Source of the DNA: Franconibacter pulveris DSM 19144
GTDB lineage: Bacteria > Pseudomonadota > Gammaproteobacteria > Enterobacterales > Enterobacteriaceae
Reading direction: 5' to 3'
Length of the DNA: 64,000 bases
Assembly: GCA_000621185.1 (NCBI GenBank)
Contig: KK211221.1
Coordinates: 391,347 to 455,346 of the forward strand
Shown here piece by piece: positions 46,774 through 56,286 of this stretch; position 1 is the first letter of the stretch; every line of letters starts with the position of its first letter. Position numbers and translations under genes: made by a program. The notes under the pieces are model-generated. The model did no database searches. It saw nothing but the letters and a program-made list of their open reading frames with translations, and was not told the origin of the DNA.

Positions 46774-49422
46774 CTATTTAACGCTATCGACACGGCTGTA
46801 GCGTTGACCATCCGGGCTTACCGCGCGAATCAGTACTTCGCCCTCAACCTGTGGTCGCGCCTTATTGTCATAGCGTAGCCAGTTTTTACCGTTATCCGTA
46901 GAGTATTCTGCCGCCAGCCCCGGCAGGCTGGTGTTTATTTCCAGTATGCCTTTTTCCACTCTGGCGCCGGGCACCGGCAAACGATACTGGATGCCCGCTT
47001 TGTCCAGTTTCGCCAGCTCCCGGTGGCCTATAAGGCTTGCAAAGCGAGCCCAGTCTGAGGCGAGGGCTTTTTTATCCACCCACTGCGTTTCCTGGCCCTT
47101 ATACTCGCGACCCGCCTGATAATCCTGCTCCCAGGCGGCGCGATGCCATGCGCGCTCAGCGACAACAATAAGCCTTGGGTAGATCATGTACTCCATCTGC
47201 TTATCGGTACGAACGACTTCGCTCCAGAGCTGAGCGGAAAGGCCCAGCGCACCCGGCCAGGGCTTGTCAGATTTCGCACTGAAGGTATTGCCATCGCGAT
47301 CGACGGAAGTTTCCGCATTCTGCGGCAGGTTGTCTGGCGCAAAGCTGAAGATTTTACGCTCGTCGCTGAACCGTGTTCCCCAGTAATAGCCGCTCTCCGC
47401 CGGGTTGACTTCATAGGGGAAATCCAGATAGAGGTAGTCAGGGTTGGAGACGATAACCCTGAAACCTTTATTCGCCCAGTCGTTTGCCGTATCAAAGCCG
47501 CCCCAGAACAGCGTGTCCCAGAAGTTAACATTAACCTGACGGGTGCTGAACGCGCTGGCGTCTTTCGCATCTTTCAGCCCATCCTGCCAGGCCTGCATGA
47601 CGCTGATGCCGTGCGCATTTACCAGCTTGCTGATCTCAATACCAAAGTAGCTGGAAAGGTGTTCAACGTCCGCGACCTCGCCCCGTTCAAGCAGCTTTTT
47701 ACACGCAGGTGATTTTTCCCACGGCTTATTTTGTTTACTCAGATCGATAATCCCCTTCCCCTCTTCCGGATGGGACTTGTCGGTATACCCTGTTCCCAGG
47801 TAGATATTCTTCGCCTCGTCGCCGCCGGCGTGCCAGACGGTTAAAGGTTGCCCCGCCTCTTTATGCATCAACTGAACCTCAGAGATGACTTTGTCGACGA
47901 AGTTGCGTGACGAAGCGAGACAAGGATTCAGATAACCGGTTCGATCGTAATACTGCACGCCTGTCGTGTTTGAGGTGTCGGCGGGATCCAGCAGGCGGTA
48001 ATGGTTTGCTTCCTGCGCTTTTCCCGCTTCCATTAAGCGGGCATAGCGTGCTTCCATCGATACCACCGCCGCCCTCGCATGCGCGGGCATATCAATTTCA
48101 GGGATAACCTCGATGTGCCGCGCGGCAGCGTATTTCACAATCTCAATATAATCAGCGCGCGTGAAGTAGCCGCTGCCGTTGTTATTACTCTCAGGCCCCG
48201 AACCCAACTGCGGCAGAAGGCAGCGTTTTTCAGTGAGGTCATGGCAGCGTTTCGCCCCTGTTTCGGTCAGTTCCGGCAGCCCGGGGATTTCCAGGCGCCA
48301 GCCTTCATCATCGCTCAGGTGAAAATGAAACTTGTTGAGTTTATAAGCGGCCATTTGATCCAGCAGACGCAACACCGCCGCTTTTGAATGGAAATTGCGT
48401 CCGACGTCCAGATGAATAGCGCGCCAGCTAAAGCGAGGCGCATCGTTCGCCTCAAGCGTAGCGATTTGCGGCTTACCTTGCGCCGGGAGCAGTGAGAGCA
48501 GGGATTGTAGACCGTAGAAGACGCCAGCGGCGTCGTATCCCGTCACTATTGTCTCCTGCGGCTTGATTTGTAAACGGTAAGCGCCGGATACCGCCTCCGG
48601 TTTCTGAAAGTCGTCTGGCGCAACGAGAGTGTTAACCGGATAGCCCTGACCGGTTTTCACGCCGAGCTGCGCGAAACGCGAAGCCACCGCCTCGCGGGAA
48701 GCTGGCGAAAGCGAAGCCAGGTCGAGCACGACCCCGCGGCTTAAGTCCACATTTTCGGCATGCACCGTAACCGTTTTAGGGGTAGGAACAATCTCTCCTC
48801 GCAGCGCCGCAGCATCCGGTAAAGCGACATCGCTGTTTTTGTTATAGCGCGCCTCTGCGGTCATCAACACATTTTTATCATCCGGCGTACGCCTCCACTG
48901 TTCACCGAGCGGGCTGACAAACCGGGCCAGATCTTCTGTGTCGGTGTTGGCGATAATAACGGGACGACTGTCGTCAGAGGTGACATACCAGCGAGGGAGC
49001 ACGTCGGTAATAAAAAGCTGCCAGTACTCATTAATAATCGGGATAGTGACGGTCTGGTTTGCCGGAAAGCCCGTGAACTTATCGGTGGGTTCAAGCTTAT
49101 GCAGGTCACCCATGACGTGGGTGACCTTAAACTGTTCATTCTCCACCTTCAGGATTTGCCGGATGCTGTGAAACCAGATAGTCCAGTTTCTGTCGGTTAG
49201 CGCATCGCCATGGTTCGTTAAGGTGATAACGGCTTTACTGCAGGCGGCCCAGTCGGCGCCGAGCGCCGCGCAGTCCACGCCGTGTTGCTGTGCGTGGTTA
49301 TCCTGCACGGCATAATTGAGCGTAAACTGACTCAGTTTATTCGCCAGTTCCTGGTCTGCCCAGGCGCTGCTCATTAGTCCGGCCAGAGCGAGCGCTAAAA
49401 CACTACGCTGTAATCTCTTCAT
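46774..49422 (-). CDS. Secreted GH20 beta-N-acetylhexosaminidase (chitobiase)
   Basis: An 882-residue exported enzyme that should release N-acetylglucosamine from chitobiose and longer chitooligosaccharides. It has a signal peptide (cleavage after SSAWA, residue 22), a carbohydrate-binding chitobiase N-terminal domain (about 25-190), a GH20b-like domain (about 210-330), the GH20 catalytic barrel with the Asp-Glu pair in HAGGDEAKN, and a C-terminal Ig-like domain ending near residue 880. This order matches Serratia chitobiase (Chb). It lies 49 bp after chiP and was probably co-transcribed with it. Confidence 0.93.
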   Translation of the reverse strand: MKRLQRSVLALALAGLMSSAWADQELANKLSQFTLNYAVQDNHAQQHGVDCAALGADWAACSKAVITLTNHGDALTDRNWTIWFHSIRQILKVENEQFKVTHVMGDLHKLEPTDKFTGFPANQTVTIPIINEYWQLFITDVLPRWYVTSDDSRPVIIANTDTEDLARFVSPLGEQWRRTPDDKNVLMTAEARYNKNSDVALPDAAALRGEIVPTPKTVTVHAENVDLSRGVVLDLASLSPASREAVASRFAQLGVKTGQGYPVNTLVAPDDFQKPEAVSGAYRLQIKPQETIVTGYDAAGVFYGLQSLLSLLPAQGKPQIATLEANDAPRFSWRAIHLDVGRNFHSKAAVLRLLDQMAAYKLNKFHFHLSDDEGWRLEIPGLPELTETGAKRCHDLTEKRCLLPQLGSGPESNNNGSGYFTRADYIEIVKYAAARHIEVIPEIDMPAHARAAVVSMEARYARLMEAGKAQEANHYRLLDPADTSNTTGVQYYDRTGYLNPCLASSRNFVDKVISEVQLMHKEAGQPLTVWHAGGDEAKNIYLGTGYTDKSHPEEGKGIIDLSKQNKPWEKSPACKKLLERGEVADVEHLSSYFGIEISKLVNAHGISVMQAWQDGLKDAKDASAFSTRQVNVNFWDTLFWGGFDTANDWANKGFRVIVSNPDYLYLDFPYEVNPAESGYYWGTRFSDERKIFSFAPDNLPQNAETSVDRDGNTFSAKSDKPWPGALGLSAQLWSEVVRTDKQMEYMIYPRLIVVAERAWHRAAWEQDYQAGREYKGQETQWVDKKALASDWARFASLIGHRELAKLDKAGIQYRLPVPGARVEKGILEINTSLPGLAAEYSTDNGKNWLRYDNKARPQVEGEVLIRAVSPDGQRYSRVDSVK

Positions 49423-49471
49423 TTTGTTCCCTCAGAGCGAGATAGCATTAATGAGTATGAAGCGGGAAGCA

Positions 49472-50869
49472 TCAGAACAGGGTGAACGGCGCAATGAACA
49501 TCAATTTCACGTCGCGTTCGTCCTGAAAAATATTGCCGTAGCCACCGCCGTAACTGGGAATAGCGGAGTGGTTGTCATACTGCGTGAAATGCAGCTTAAA
49601 CGTGGCGCCTTTAGCGCGCCCTTCTACGAAGGTATAAATTGCATCGAGGCTGTAAGCCGATTCCTTGAGACGATAATCAGGATCGTAATAACCATCGCGA
49701 GTCGGCGCGGAGCTGGGCTTAGCATCCCAGGCGTACACGTAAGACGCGCCAAGAGACCATCCCGCCAGCTTCAGGTGGGTAAGGTCATAGATAGCGCCGA
49801 CGAAAAGCGCCTTTTCACCGTTAGCGTTAAAGTCAGAACGGTTATCCCACCAGATATCCAGCCGACCGTTTGATGAGGCGTAGGTTGGCGTCATGCGTTG
49901 CAGAAAATAGCCCTGTTGCCCGTCGGCCTTCACCCAGGTGCCTTCCAGACGTAGATCAACCGGCCCCACCCTGTAGCCAAAGGTCAACGCCTGCAGCCAT
50001 GCCGTGGCGTCATAAATATCGTTGCCTGAGCCGTCGCTTACTTTGTCGCGAGCGCCGTAGAATTGATAACTGGCGGCGAGCGGGCTTCCCGCAATATCAA
50101 ATTTATAGCTGGCTTTAGCAAAGTATTGGTCAACGTAACCTTGCGCCTGGCCGAAAGCCGCTTCGAGAATAAAGTTATTTTTGAAGTCATACTTCGCGCC
50201 TAAAGAATGGAGATAGTCGACGCGGGTCGCTTTATCGTTCTGGTAAAATTTATCCATTTCAAGATGCCACGGGGCCTTATAAGCGTTGCTCCACATATAT
50301 GAGAAGCTGAGCAGGCCCGCCTCGCCGTAGTCCGCGCTGGCCCCTGCCTCCGCGCCCTGGTAAGTGCCAGGCATAAAGCTCCAGTGCGGCGCCAGAAGCG
50401 TTTGGCCGGTGGGCTGGATATATCCGGCCCGCGCCCATAAAGGACCATATTTAAATTTCGCGGCGGCTTTATAAAGGCTTACTCCGCTTTTATCACCGGA
50501 CCAGTCTTCATCGTAAGCTTTATTACTGGATGAGAAGGCGATTTCATTTGGATGCGCGCTGTCGCCATTTTCCGCCATTTCAATTGCCGTAAAGAGCGCG
50601 AGATCGACGCCGAACAGATCTGCCGCATACCCTGACGAAAAATCGAGATTGCCGTTCCAGGTTGCATGAGAAAGGTTAGTTTTGTATTTATCTTCTGCGA
50701 CATCTTTGCGGTCTCGCTCTCGCTGCCAGTAATAGAGGCCGCCCGTCAGCGTTGAATCATCAATAAAGCCTGTGGAATAAACAGCGGGTGTAAAACTCAA
50801 AGTAGATAAAGCGCTTACGCTCGCCAGTAATAATAGCCGCGTCCTGCGCCGCTTTAAAAAAAGAGGCAT
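49472..50869 (-). CDS. chiP: Chitoporin ChiP
   Basis: ChiP (YbfM, OprD family) is an outer-membrane porin for chitooligosaccharides. The 465-residue product has a signal peptide (about 1-32), [23 protein letters not shown] at the mature N-terminus, a 16-strand-like alternating beta pattern and the terminal aromatic residue in APFTLF needed for barrel assembly. In E. coli chiP is repressed by NagC and by the sRNA ChiX; the sequence just before the ATG is compatible with ChiX pairing. The chiQ lipoprotein found after chiP in E. coli is not seen here. Confidence 0.95.
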   Translation of the reverse strand: MPLFLKRRRTRLLLLASVSALSTLSFTPAVYSTGFIDDSTLTGGLYYWQRERDRKDVAEDKYKTNLSHATWNGNLDFSSGYAADLFGVDLALFTAIEMAENGDSAHPNEIAFSSSNKAYDEDWSGDKSGVSLYKAAAKFKYGPLWARAGYIQPTGQTLLAPHWSFMPGTYQGAEAGASADYGEAGLLSFSYMWSNAYKAPWHLEMDKFYQNDKATRVDYLHSLGAKYDFKNNFILEAAFGQAQGYVDQYFAKASYKFDIAGSPLAASYQFYGARDKVSDGSGNDIYDATAWLQALTFGYRVGPVDLRLEGTWVKADGQQGYFLQRMTPTYASSNGRLDIWWDNRSDFNANGEKALFVGAIYDLTHLKLAGWSLGASYVYAWDAKPSSAPTRDGYYDPDYRLKESAYSLDAIYTFVEGRAKGATFKLHFTQYDNHSAIPSYGGGYGNIFQDERDVKLMFIAPFTLF

Positions 50870-51255
50870 ATCAAATTCCTTCTCAATAATAACTTTATAA
50901 AAAAGCTTTCATGCAAAATAAATGCATGCTTGTGATTTTTTAACGCTATTGAATAGTATTTTTCACGACATCAATTATCAATATTTTGTTTGCACAGCAT
51001 TGTCAAAATATGACATCAAGCACAAATAAACGCTCTCGTTCTTTTTATTAAAATAAACGCCTTATGCAACAACTTATTTTATTAACGCCTTATATCGCCA
51101 CAATTTATATTGATGGTTACTATGGATTTATTTCGATGAATTTATAAAAATTATAATCAGGAAAAACTTTCCGCTTCTTTTTTAATAAAAAGTCCAGTCA
51201 GCGCTGCGGAAATGAAAAACGCCGCATTGCGCGGCGTTTTATTTCGCAGTTCGAC
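50870..51255. promoter_or_regulatory. chiP leader and promoter, glnS terminator
   Basis: A 386-bp spacer. On the minus strand GAGAAGGAATTT (50884-50873) just before the chiP ATG forms the ribosome site and is complementary over 7-9 bases to the ChiX seed AAATTCCTC. The middle is AT-rich (50890-51190), consistent with a NagC/CRP-controlled promoter, but I could not fix individual operators. The glnS terminator lies at 51215-51241. Confidence 0.6.
51215..51241 (-). terminator. Terminator of glnS
   Basis: On the minus strand AAAACGCCGC/GCGGCGTTTT forms a 10-bp stem with a five-base loop, starting 15 bp after the glnS stop codon. Confidence 0.88.
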
Positions 51256-52923
51256 TTATTCGCCGATTTTAGCCCAGGTATCGCGCAGCCCTACCGTGCG
51301 GTTAAAGACCAGCTTATCGGCTGACGTGTGGCGGCTGTCGAGGCAGAAGTAACCTTCGCGCTCAAACTGGTATGCCTTACCCACTTCAGCCTCTTTCAGA
51401 CTCGGTTCCGCAAAACCCTGCTTGATAACCAGTGAATCCGGGTTGATGGTCGAGAGAAAATCGTCCGCTCCGCCCGGGTTCGCCACGCTAAAGAGGCGGT
51501 CGTAAAGACGGATTTCTACCGGCAGCGCGTGCTGTGCGCTAACCCAGTGGATAACGCCTTTCACTTTGCGGCCATCCGCCGGATCTTTACTTAGCGTTTC
51601 GGCATCGTAAGAGCAGTAGATGGTGGTGATGTTGCCTTCCGCGTCTTTTTCAACACGCTCAGCTTTAATGACGTAGGCGTTGCGCAGGCGTACTTCTTTA
51701 CCGAGCACCAGGCGCTTGTACTGCTTGTTGGCCTCTTCACGGAAATCGGCGCGATCGATCCAGATTTCGCCAGAGAACGGCACGTCGCGGCTGCCCATTT
51801 CCGGCTTGTTCGGATGGTTCGGCATGGCGACCTGTTCAGTCTGGCCCTGCGGGTAGTTCTCAATCACCAGCTTAACGGGATCGATAACGGCCATCGCGCG
51901 CGGCGCGTTTTCGTTAAGATCTTCACGGATACAGGCTTCCAGCGCCGCCATCTCGACGGTGTTATCCTGCTTGGTTACGCCGATGCGTTTGCAGAACTCG
52001 CGAATAGCAGCAGCGGTATAGCCGCGACGGCGCAGGCCAGAAATAGTCGGCATGCGCGGGTCGTCCCAGCCTTCCACAATCTTGTCGGTCACCAGCAGAT
52101 TAAGCTTACGCTTGGACATCACCGCGTATTCAAGGTTAAGACGCGAAAACTCGTACTGGCGCGGGTGCACAGGAATAGTGATGTTATCCAGTACCCAGTC
52201 ATAGAGACGGCGGTTATCCTGGAATTCCAGCGTACACAGCGAATGGGTAATGCCTTCCAGCGCATCGGAAATGCAGTGGGTAAAGTCGTACATCGGATAG
52301 ATGCACCACTTGTTGCCGGTTTGATGGTGTTCAGCGAATTTAATGCGGTACAGCACCGGGTCGCGCATGACAATGAACGGCGAAGCCATATCGATTTTCG
52401 CACGCAGGCAAGCGGTGCCTTCGGCGAATTCGCCGTTGCGCATTTTCTCAAACAGCGCCAGGTTCTCTTCCACGCTGCGATCGCGGTACGGGCTGTTTTT
52501 GCCCGGCTGCGTCAGCGTGCCGCGGTACTCGCGGATCTGCTCTGGCGAAAGCTCATCAACGTAAGCAAGGCCTTTATTAATCAGTTCGATCGCATAGTGG
52601 TGCAGCTGATCAAAGTAATCAGAGGAATAGCGCACATCGCCCGACCAGTGAAAGCCCAGCCACTGCACGTCGTTTTTGATGGACTCGACGTATTCGATGT
52701 CTTCTTTAACCGGGTTGGTATCGTCGAAACGCAGATTGCACTGCCCCTGGTAATCCTGGGCAATGCCGAAGTTCAGGCAGATAGATTTTGCGTGTCCGAT
52801 ATGCAGATAGCCGTTCGGCTCCGGCGGAAAACGGGTGCAGATGGTAGTGTGCTTACCACTGGCCAAATCTTCATCGATGATCTGGCGGATAAAGTTAGTC
52901 GGGCGGGCTTCAGCCTCACTCAT
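51256..52923 (-). CDS. glnS: Glutaminyl-tRNA synthetase
   Basis: GlnS charges tRNA-Gln. It is a 555-residue class I synthetase with the HIGH motif in [12 protein letters not shown] (about 35-46) and the KMSKS equivalent VMSKRKLN near residue 268. The Rossmann core, acceptor-binding region (DDTNPVKED) and C-terminal anticodon-binding beta-barrels are complete. Length matches E. coli (554). Confidence 0.98.
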   Translation of the reverse strand: MSEAEARPTNFIRQIIDEDLASGKHTTICTRFPPEPNGYLHIGHAKSICLNFGIAQDYQGQCNLRFDDTNPVKEDIEYVESIKNDVQWLGFHWSGDVRYSSDYFDQLHHYAIELINKGLAYVDELSPEQIREYRGTLTQPGKNSPYRDRSVEENLALFEKMRNGEFAEGTACLRAKIDMASPFIVMRDPVLYRIKFAEHHQTGNKWCIYPMYDFTHCISDALEGITHSLCTLEFQDNRRLYDWVLDNITIPVHPRQYEFSRLNLEYAVMSKRKLNLLVTDKIVEGWDDPRMPTISGLRRRGYTAAAIREFCKRIGVTKQDNTVEMAALEACIREDLNENAPRAMAVIDPVKLVIENYPQGQTEQVAMPNHPNKPEMGSRDVPFSGEIWIDRADFREEANKQYKRLVLGKEVRLRNAYVIKAERVEKDAEGNITTIYCSYDAETLSKDPADGRKVKGVIHWVSAQHALPVEIRLYDRLFSVANPGGADDFLSTINPDSLVIKQGFAEPSLKEAEVGKAYQFEREGYFCLDSRHTSADKLVFNRTVGLRDTWAKIGE

Positions 52924-53042
52924 CGTAGATTCCTCAAAGCGTAAACATCAGTTAACGCAGCATGATCTTATAAGCAGGGACGGGAAACAACCTTTAGTTG
53001 AAGAAAATAGGCGCCTCCCTGCGGTAGCGTAGATTTTTACAA

Positions 53043-53075
53043 CAAAAAAAGCGGCGAGGAATTTCCCCGCCGCTT
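53043..53075 (-). terminator. Terminator of nagE
   Basis: On the minus strand a long GC-rich stem AAGCGGCG...CGCCGCTT with an inner GGAA/TTCC extension is followed by TTTTTTT, starting 25 bp after the nagE stop. Confidence 0.85.
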
Positions 53076-53099
53076 GAGGCGCCCTAAAACCCAACAGCG

Positions 53100-55136
53100 T
53101 TACTTGCCTTTAATCTCATAAAGCGGCGTCTCGCCTGCAACAACCTGCCCCTGAGCTTTAATGACCAGACCGCCGAAGTCGTCGATATTGCTGCATACGA
53201 CCGGGCTAATCATTGAACGGGCATGGGTATTGAGGAAATCGAGATCCATTTCCAGCACCGGCTGGCCGGCGGCCACTTCAGCGCCCTCTTCTACCAGACG
53301 TTTAAAGCCCTGACCGTTCAGCGCTACGGTGTCGATGCCCATATGAACAACAATCTCCGCGCCTTTTTCTGTTTCCAGGCAAAACGCGTGGTTGGTATTG
53401 AAAATCTTCACGATGGTGCCGGCAGCCGGGGAAACAACGGTTTTCTCCGTCGGCTTCACCGCCACGCCATCCCCTACCGCTTTGCTGGCGAACGCTTCAT
53501 CCGGCACCTGTTCCAGCGCAACAACCTCGCCAGTCACCGGAGAGAGCAGTTCAGCAACCGTGGCGGCGGTAGCGGCCTGCGGAATAACCTGCGGTTTAAC
53601 CCCTGCAGCAGGCGCTACAGACGCGCTGGCTGCAGCCGGGGCGGAGGCTGGCACGGCGCCGACCGTTTTCATCGCGTTCGCGATTTTTTCTGCCATAAAG
53701 CCCACGATAATCTGCACGCTGGTTTTATTCAGGCGAATCACGCCCGTTGCGCCAAGGCGTTTCGCCAGCACTTCGTTAACCTGAGCGGAGTCTTTTACGG
53801 TCAAACGTAAACGCGTAATGCAGGCGTCAATGCCGGTGAGGTTATCAGAGCCGCCGATAGCCGCGACATACTGACGCGCAAGACCGGTGACATCCTGGTC
53901 TTTATTGCCGCTGACGTTAACATCTTCGCCGTCTTCTTCGCTTCCGGCTACCGCCAGTTCACGGCCCGGCGTCATCAGATTGAATTTGGTGATGGTAAAG
54001 CGGAACACCAGGTAATAAATAACGAAGAACACCAGACCCTGCGGGATCAGCATGTACCAGTGCGTGGCCAGCGGGTTACGTGAAGAAAGCACCATATCCA
54101 CAAGCCCGGCGCTAAAGCCGAAGCCGGCAATCCAGTGCATGGTCGCCGCGATAAACACGGAGATACCAGTCAGAATGGCGTGCAGCACATAAAGCACCGG
54201 CGCTACGAACATGAAGGAGAACTCCAGCGGTTCAGTGATGCCAGTGAAGAAGGCCGCAAACGCGCCCGCCATCATAATACCCAGCACTTTAGCCTTGTTT
54301 TCCGGACGTGCGCAGTGGTAAATCGCCAGCGCCGCGCCTGGCAGACCAAACATCATGATCGGGAAGAAGCCCGCCTGATAGCGGCCGGTAATGCCGACAA
54401 CCGCCTTCCCGGCTTCGATAGACTGCGCGCCGCCAAGGAAATTCGGGATGTCGTTAATACCGGCTACGTCGAACCAGAACACGGAGTTCAGCGCGTGGTG
54501 CAGGCCAACCGGGATAAGCAGACGGTTGAAGAAAGCGTAAACGCCTGCGCCAACAGAACCGAGTTTCTGGATATGCTCGCCGAAGTTCACCAGGCCATCA
54601 AACACCACCGGCCAGATGTACATCATGATGAAAGCGACCACGATCATCACAAATGAAGTCAGAATCGGCACCAGGCGGCGACCGCTGAAGAACGAAAGCG
54701 CTTTGGGCAGTTCGACGGCGCTGAAACGGTTATACAGTTCGGCCGCGATAATGCCGACCATAATGCCAACAAACTGGTTTTTGATTTTGCCAAACGCCGC
54801 TGGCACCTGGTCCGCCGGGATTTTCTGGATCATGGCGACAGCCGCAGGCGAGCAGAGCGTAGTTAAAACGAGGAATCCGACAAAGCCGGCCAGCGCAGCC
54901 GCGCCGTCTTTATCTTTAGACATGCCATACGCTACACCGACCGCGAACAGCACGCCCATATTGTCGATGATTGCGGAACCGGACTGGATAAAAAACGCGG
55001 CCAGCGCGTTGCTTCCACCCCAACCGGTAGGGTCAATCCAGTACCCTACCCCCATCAAAATTGCTGCGGCAGGCAGCGTAGCCACGGGCACCATCAGCGC
55101 CCGGCCTACGTTTTGCAAATAACCTAGAATACTCAC
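53100..55136 (-). CDS. nagE: N-acetylglucosamine-specific PTS transporter EIICBA (GTG start)
   Basis: NagE imports and phosphorylates N-acetylglucosamine. The 678 residues contain an IIC membrane domain (about 1-395), a IIB domain with the phosphocysteine in IDACITRLRLTV (about 445) and a IIA domain with the histidines in FNTNHAFCLE and VVHMGIDTV. The IIB-IIA part is close to E. coli NagE, but the IIC domain (MSILGYLQNVGRALMVPVAT) is clearly different and resembles the NagP-type IIC of other gamma-proteobacteria. The GTG start at 55136 is divergent from nagB across an operator region. Confidence 0.95.
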   Translation of the reverse strand: MSILGYLQNVGRALMVPVATLPAAAILMGVGYWIDPTGWGGSNALAAFFIQSGSAIIDNMGVLFAVGVAYGMSKDKDGAAALAGFVGFLVLTTLCSPAAVAMIQKIPADQVPAAFGKIKNQFVGIMVGIIAAELYNRFSAVELPKALSFFSGRRLVPILTSFVMIVVAFIMMYIWPVVFDGLVNFGEHIQKLGSVGAGVYAFFNRLLIPVGLHHALNSVFWFDVAGINDIPNFLGGAQSIEAGKAVVGITGRYQAGFFPIMMFGLPGAALAIYHCARPENKAKVLGIMMAGAFAAFFTGITEPLEFSFMFVAPVLYVLHAILTGISVFIAATMHWIAGFGFSAGLVDMVLSSRNPLATHWYMLIPQGLVFFVIYYLVFRFTITKFNLMTPGRELAVAGSEEDGEDVNVSGNKDQDVTGLARQYVAAIGGSDNLTGIDACITRLRLTVKDSAQVNEVLAKRLGATGVIRLNKTSVQIIVGFMAEKIANAMKTVGAVPASAPAAASASVAPAAGVKPQVIPQAATAATVAELLSPVTGEVVALEQVPDEAFASKAVGDGVAVKPTEKTVVSPAAGTIVKIFNTNHAFCLETEKGAEIVVHMGIDTVALNGQGFKRLVEEGAEVAAGQPVLEMDLDFLNTHARSMISPVVCSNIDDFGGLVIKAQGQVVAGETPLYEIKGK

Positions 55137-55280
55137 TTTATTCCCCCTATGAGGCCCCGATGAGGCTCGTCAAAGCAGTGTTTTTATAATACGACCCACC
55201 CTGATTAAGCGGCGACGCTTCACTTCACCTGTGGAGTGTGTGAAAAATTAATTCGCCTCGCAAATTAAAAGGGTGCTGTT

Positions 55281-55296
55281 TGTGATTTTTATCACC
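55281..55296. promoter_or_regulatory. CRP site between nagE and nagB
   Basis: TGTGA-TTTTTA-TCACC matches the CRP consensus TGTGA-N6-TCACA at 9 of 10 half-site positions and lies centrally in the divergent spacer. Confidence 0.8.
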
Positions 55297-55340
55297 AAAA
55301 TTTGCTTTATCATTTCCCCTTTACTGGCTAACTCGCAAAA

Positions 55341-55364
55341 CTTATTTTATCATTCGAAAAATCA
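55341..55364. promoter_or_regulatory. NagC-type operator near nagB
   Basis: The stretch from CTTATTTTATC to CGAAAAATCA has the AT-rich imperfect dyad (TTATTT ... CGAAAAAT) of NagC/Mlc operators and closely resembles the nagB-proximal operator remembered from E. coli. Motif-based call. Confidence 0.6.
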
Positions 55365-55462
55365 GGACGGATTGATCCCTGAGCCCGATGAATATGGTTT
55401 ACCCTTACTTTATCCCGCTTTCAATCCGCGCCATTTATGACTTACAACTTACGAGGTGAATG

Positions 55463-56263
55463 ATGAGACTGATCCCCCTGGCTACCGCACAGCAGGTCGG
55501 CAAATGGGCAGCACGCCATATTGTTAAGCGCATCAACGCATTTAACCCAACCGCCGATCGCCCGTTCGTGCTGGGCCTGCCGACCGGCGGCACGCCGCTC
55601 GAAGCCTATAAAGCGCTGGTAGAGATGCATAAAGCGGGCCAGGTGAGTTTTAAACATGTGGTCACCTTTAACATGGATGAATATGTCGGCCTGCCGAAAG
55701 AACATCCGGAAAGCTACCACAGCTTCATGCACCGTAATTTCTTTGATCACGTTGATATTCCTGCTGAAAATATCAACCTTCTTGATGGCAATGCACCTGA
55801 TGTTGACGCAGAATGTCGCCGTTATGAAGAGAAAATTCGCGCCTATGGCAAAATTCATCTCTTTATGGGCGGCGTTGGCAACGATGGACACATTGCTTTT
55901 AACGAGCCGGCCTCGTCACTCGCGTCCCGTACTCGCATTAAAACCCTGACGCATGACACCCGCGTGGCAAACTCCCGCTTCTTCGGCGGCGATGTAAACC
56001 AGGTGCCGAAATACGCGCTCACCGTGGGCGTCGGCACGCTGCTGGATGCCGAAGAAGTGATGATCCTGGTGCAGGGGCATGTGAAAGCGCAGGCGCTGCA
56101 GGCGGCGGTTGAAGGCAACGTAAACCATATGTGGACGATTAGTTGCCTGCAACTGCATCCGAAAGCGGTCGTGGTTTGCGATGAGCCGTCCACCATGGAG
56201 CTGAAGGTGAAGACGCTGAAATACTTCACTGAGCTCGAAGCTGAAAATATTAAAGATCTTTAA
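55463..56263 (+). CDS. nagB: Glucosamine-6-phosphate deaminase
   Basis: NagB converts glucosamine-6-phosphate to fructose-6-phosphate and ammonia. The 266 residues keep catalytic Asp72 (NMDEYVG), Asp141, His143 and Glu148 ([12 protein letters not shown]) and the allosteric GlcNAc-6-phosphate ligands Arg158 and Lys160. The enzyme should therefore be allosterically activated like that of E. coli. The ATG at 55463 is preceded by GAGGTGA; another ATG one codon upstream is possible. Confidence 0.98.
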   Translation: MRLIPLATAQQVGKWAARHIVKRINAFNPTADRPFVLGLPTGGTPLEAYKALVEMHKAGQVSFKHVVTFNMDEYVGLPKEHPESYHSFMHRNFFDHVDIPAENINLLDGNAPDVDAECRRYEEKIRAYGKIHLFMGGVGNDGHIAFNEPASSLASRTRIKTLTHDTRVANSRFFGGDVNQVPKYALTVGVGTLLDAEEVMILVQGHVKAQALQAAVEGNVNHMWTISCLQLHPKAVVVCDEPSTMELKVKTLKYFTELEAENIKDL

Positions 56264-56286
56264 GCGCATTTACACCGGGGGTCACT

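Larger units (their letters stand above)
55137..55462. promoter_or_regulatory. Divergent nagE-nagB control region
   Basis: A 326-bp spacer with a clear CRP site (55281-55296) and at least one NagC-like operator (55341-55364). In E. coli NagC forms a loop between operators on both sides and CRP activates both promoters; the layout here is compatible. A second AT-rich NagC-like stretch lies around 55240-55268 on the nagE side but is less certain. GAGGTGA before 55463 is the nagB ribosome site. Confidence 0.75.
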
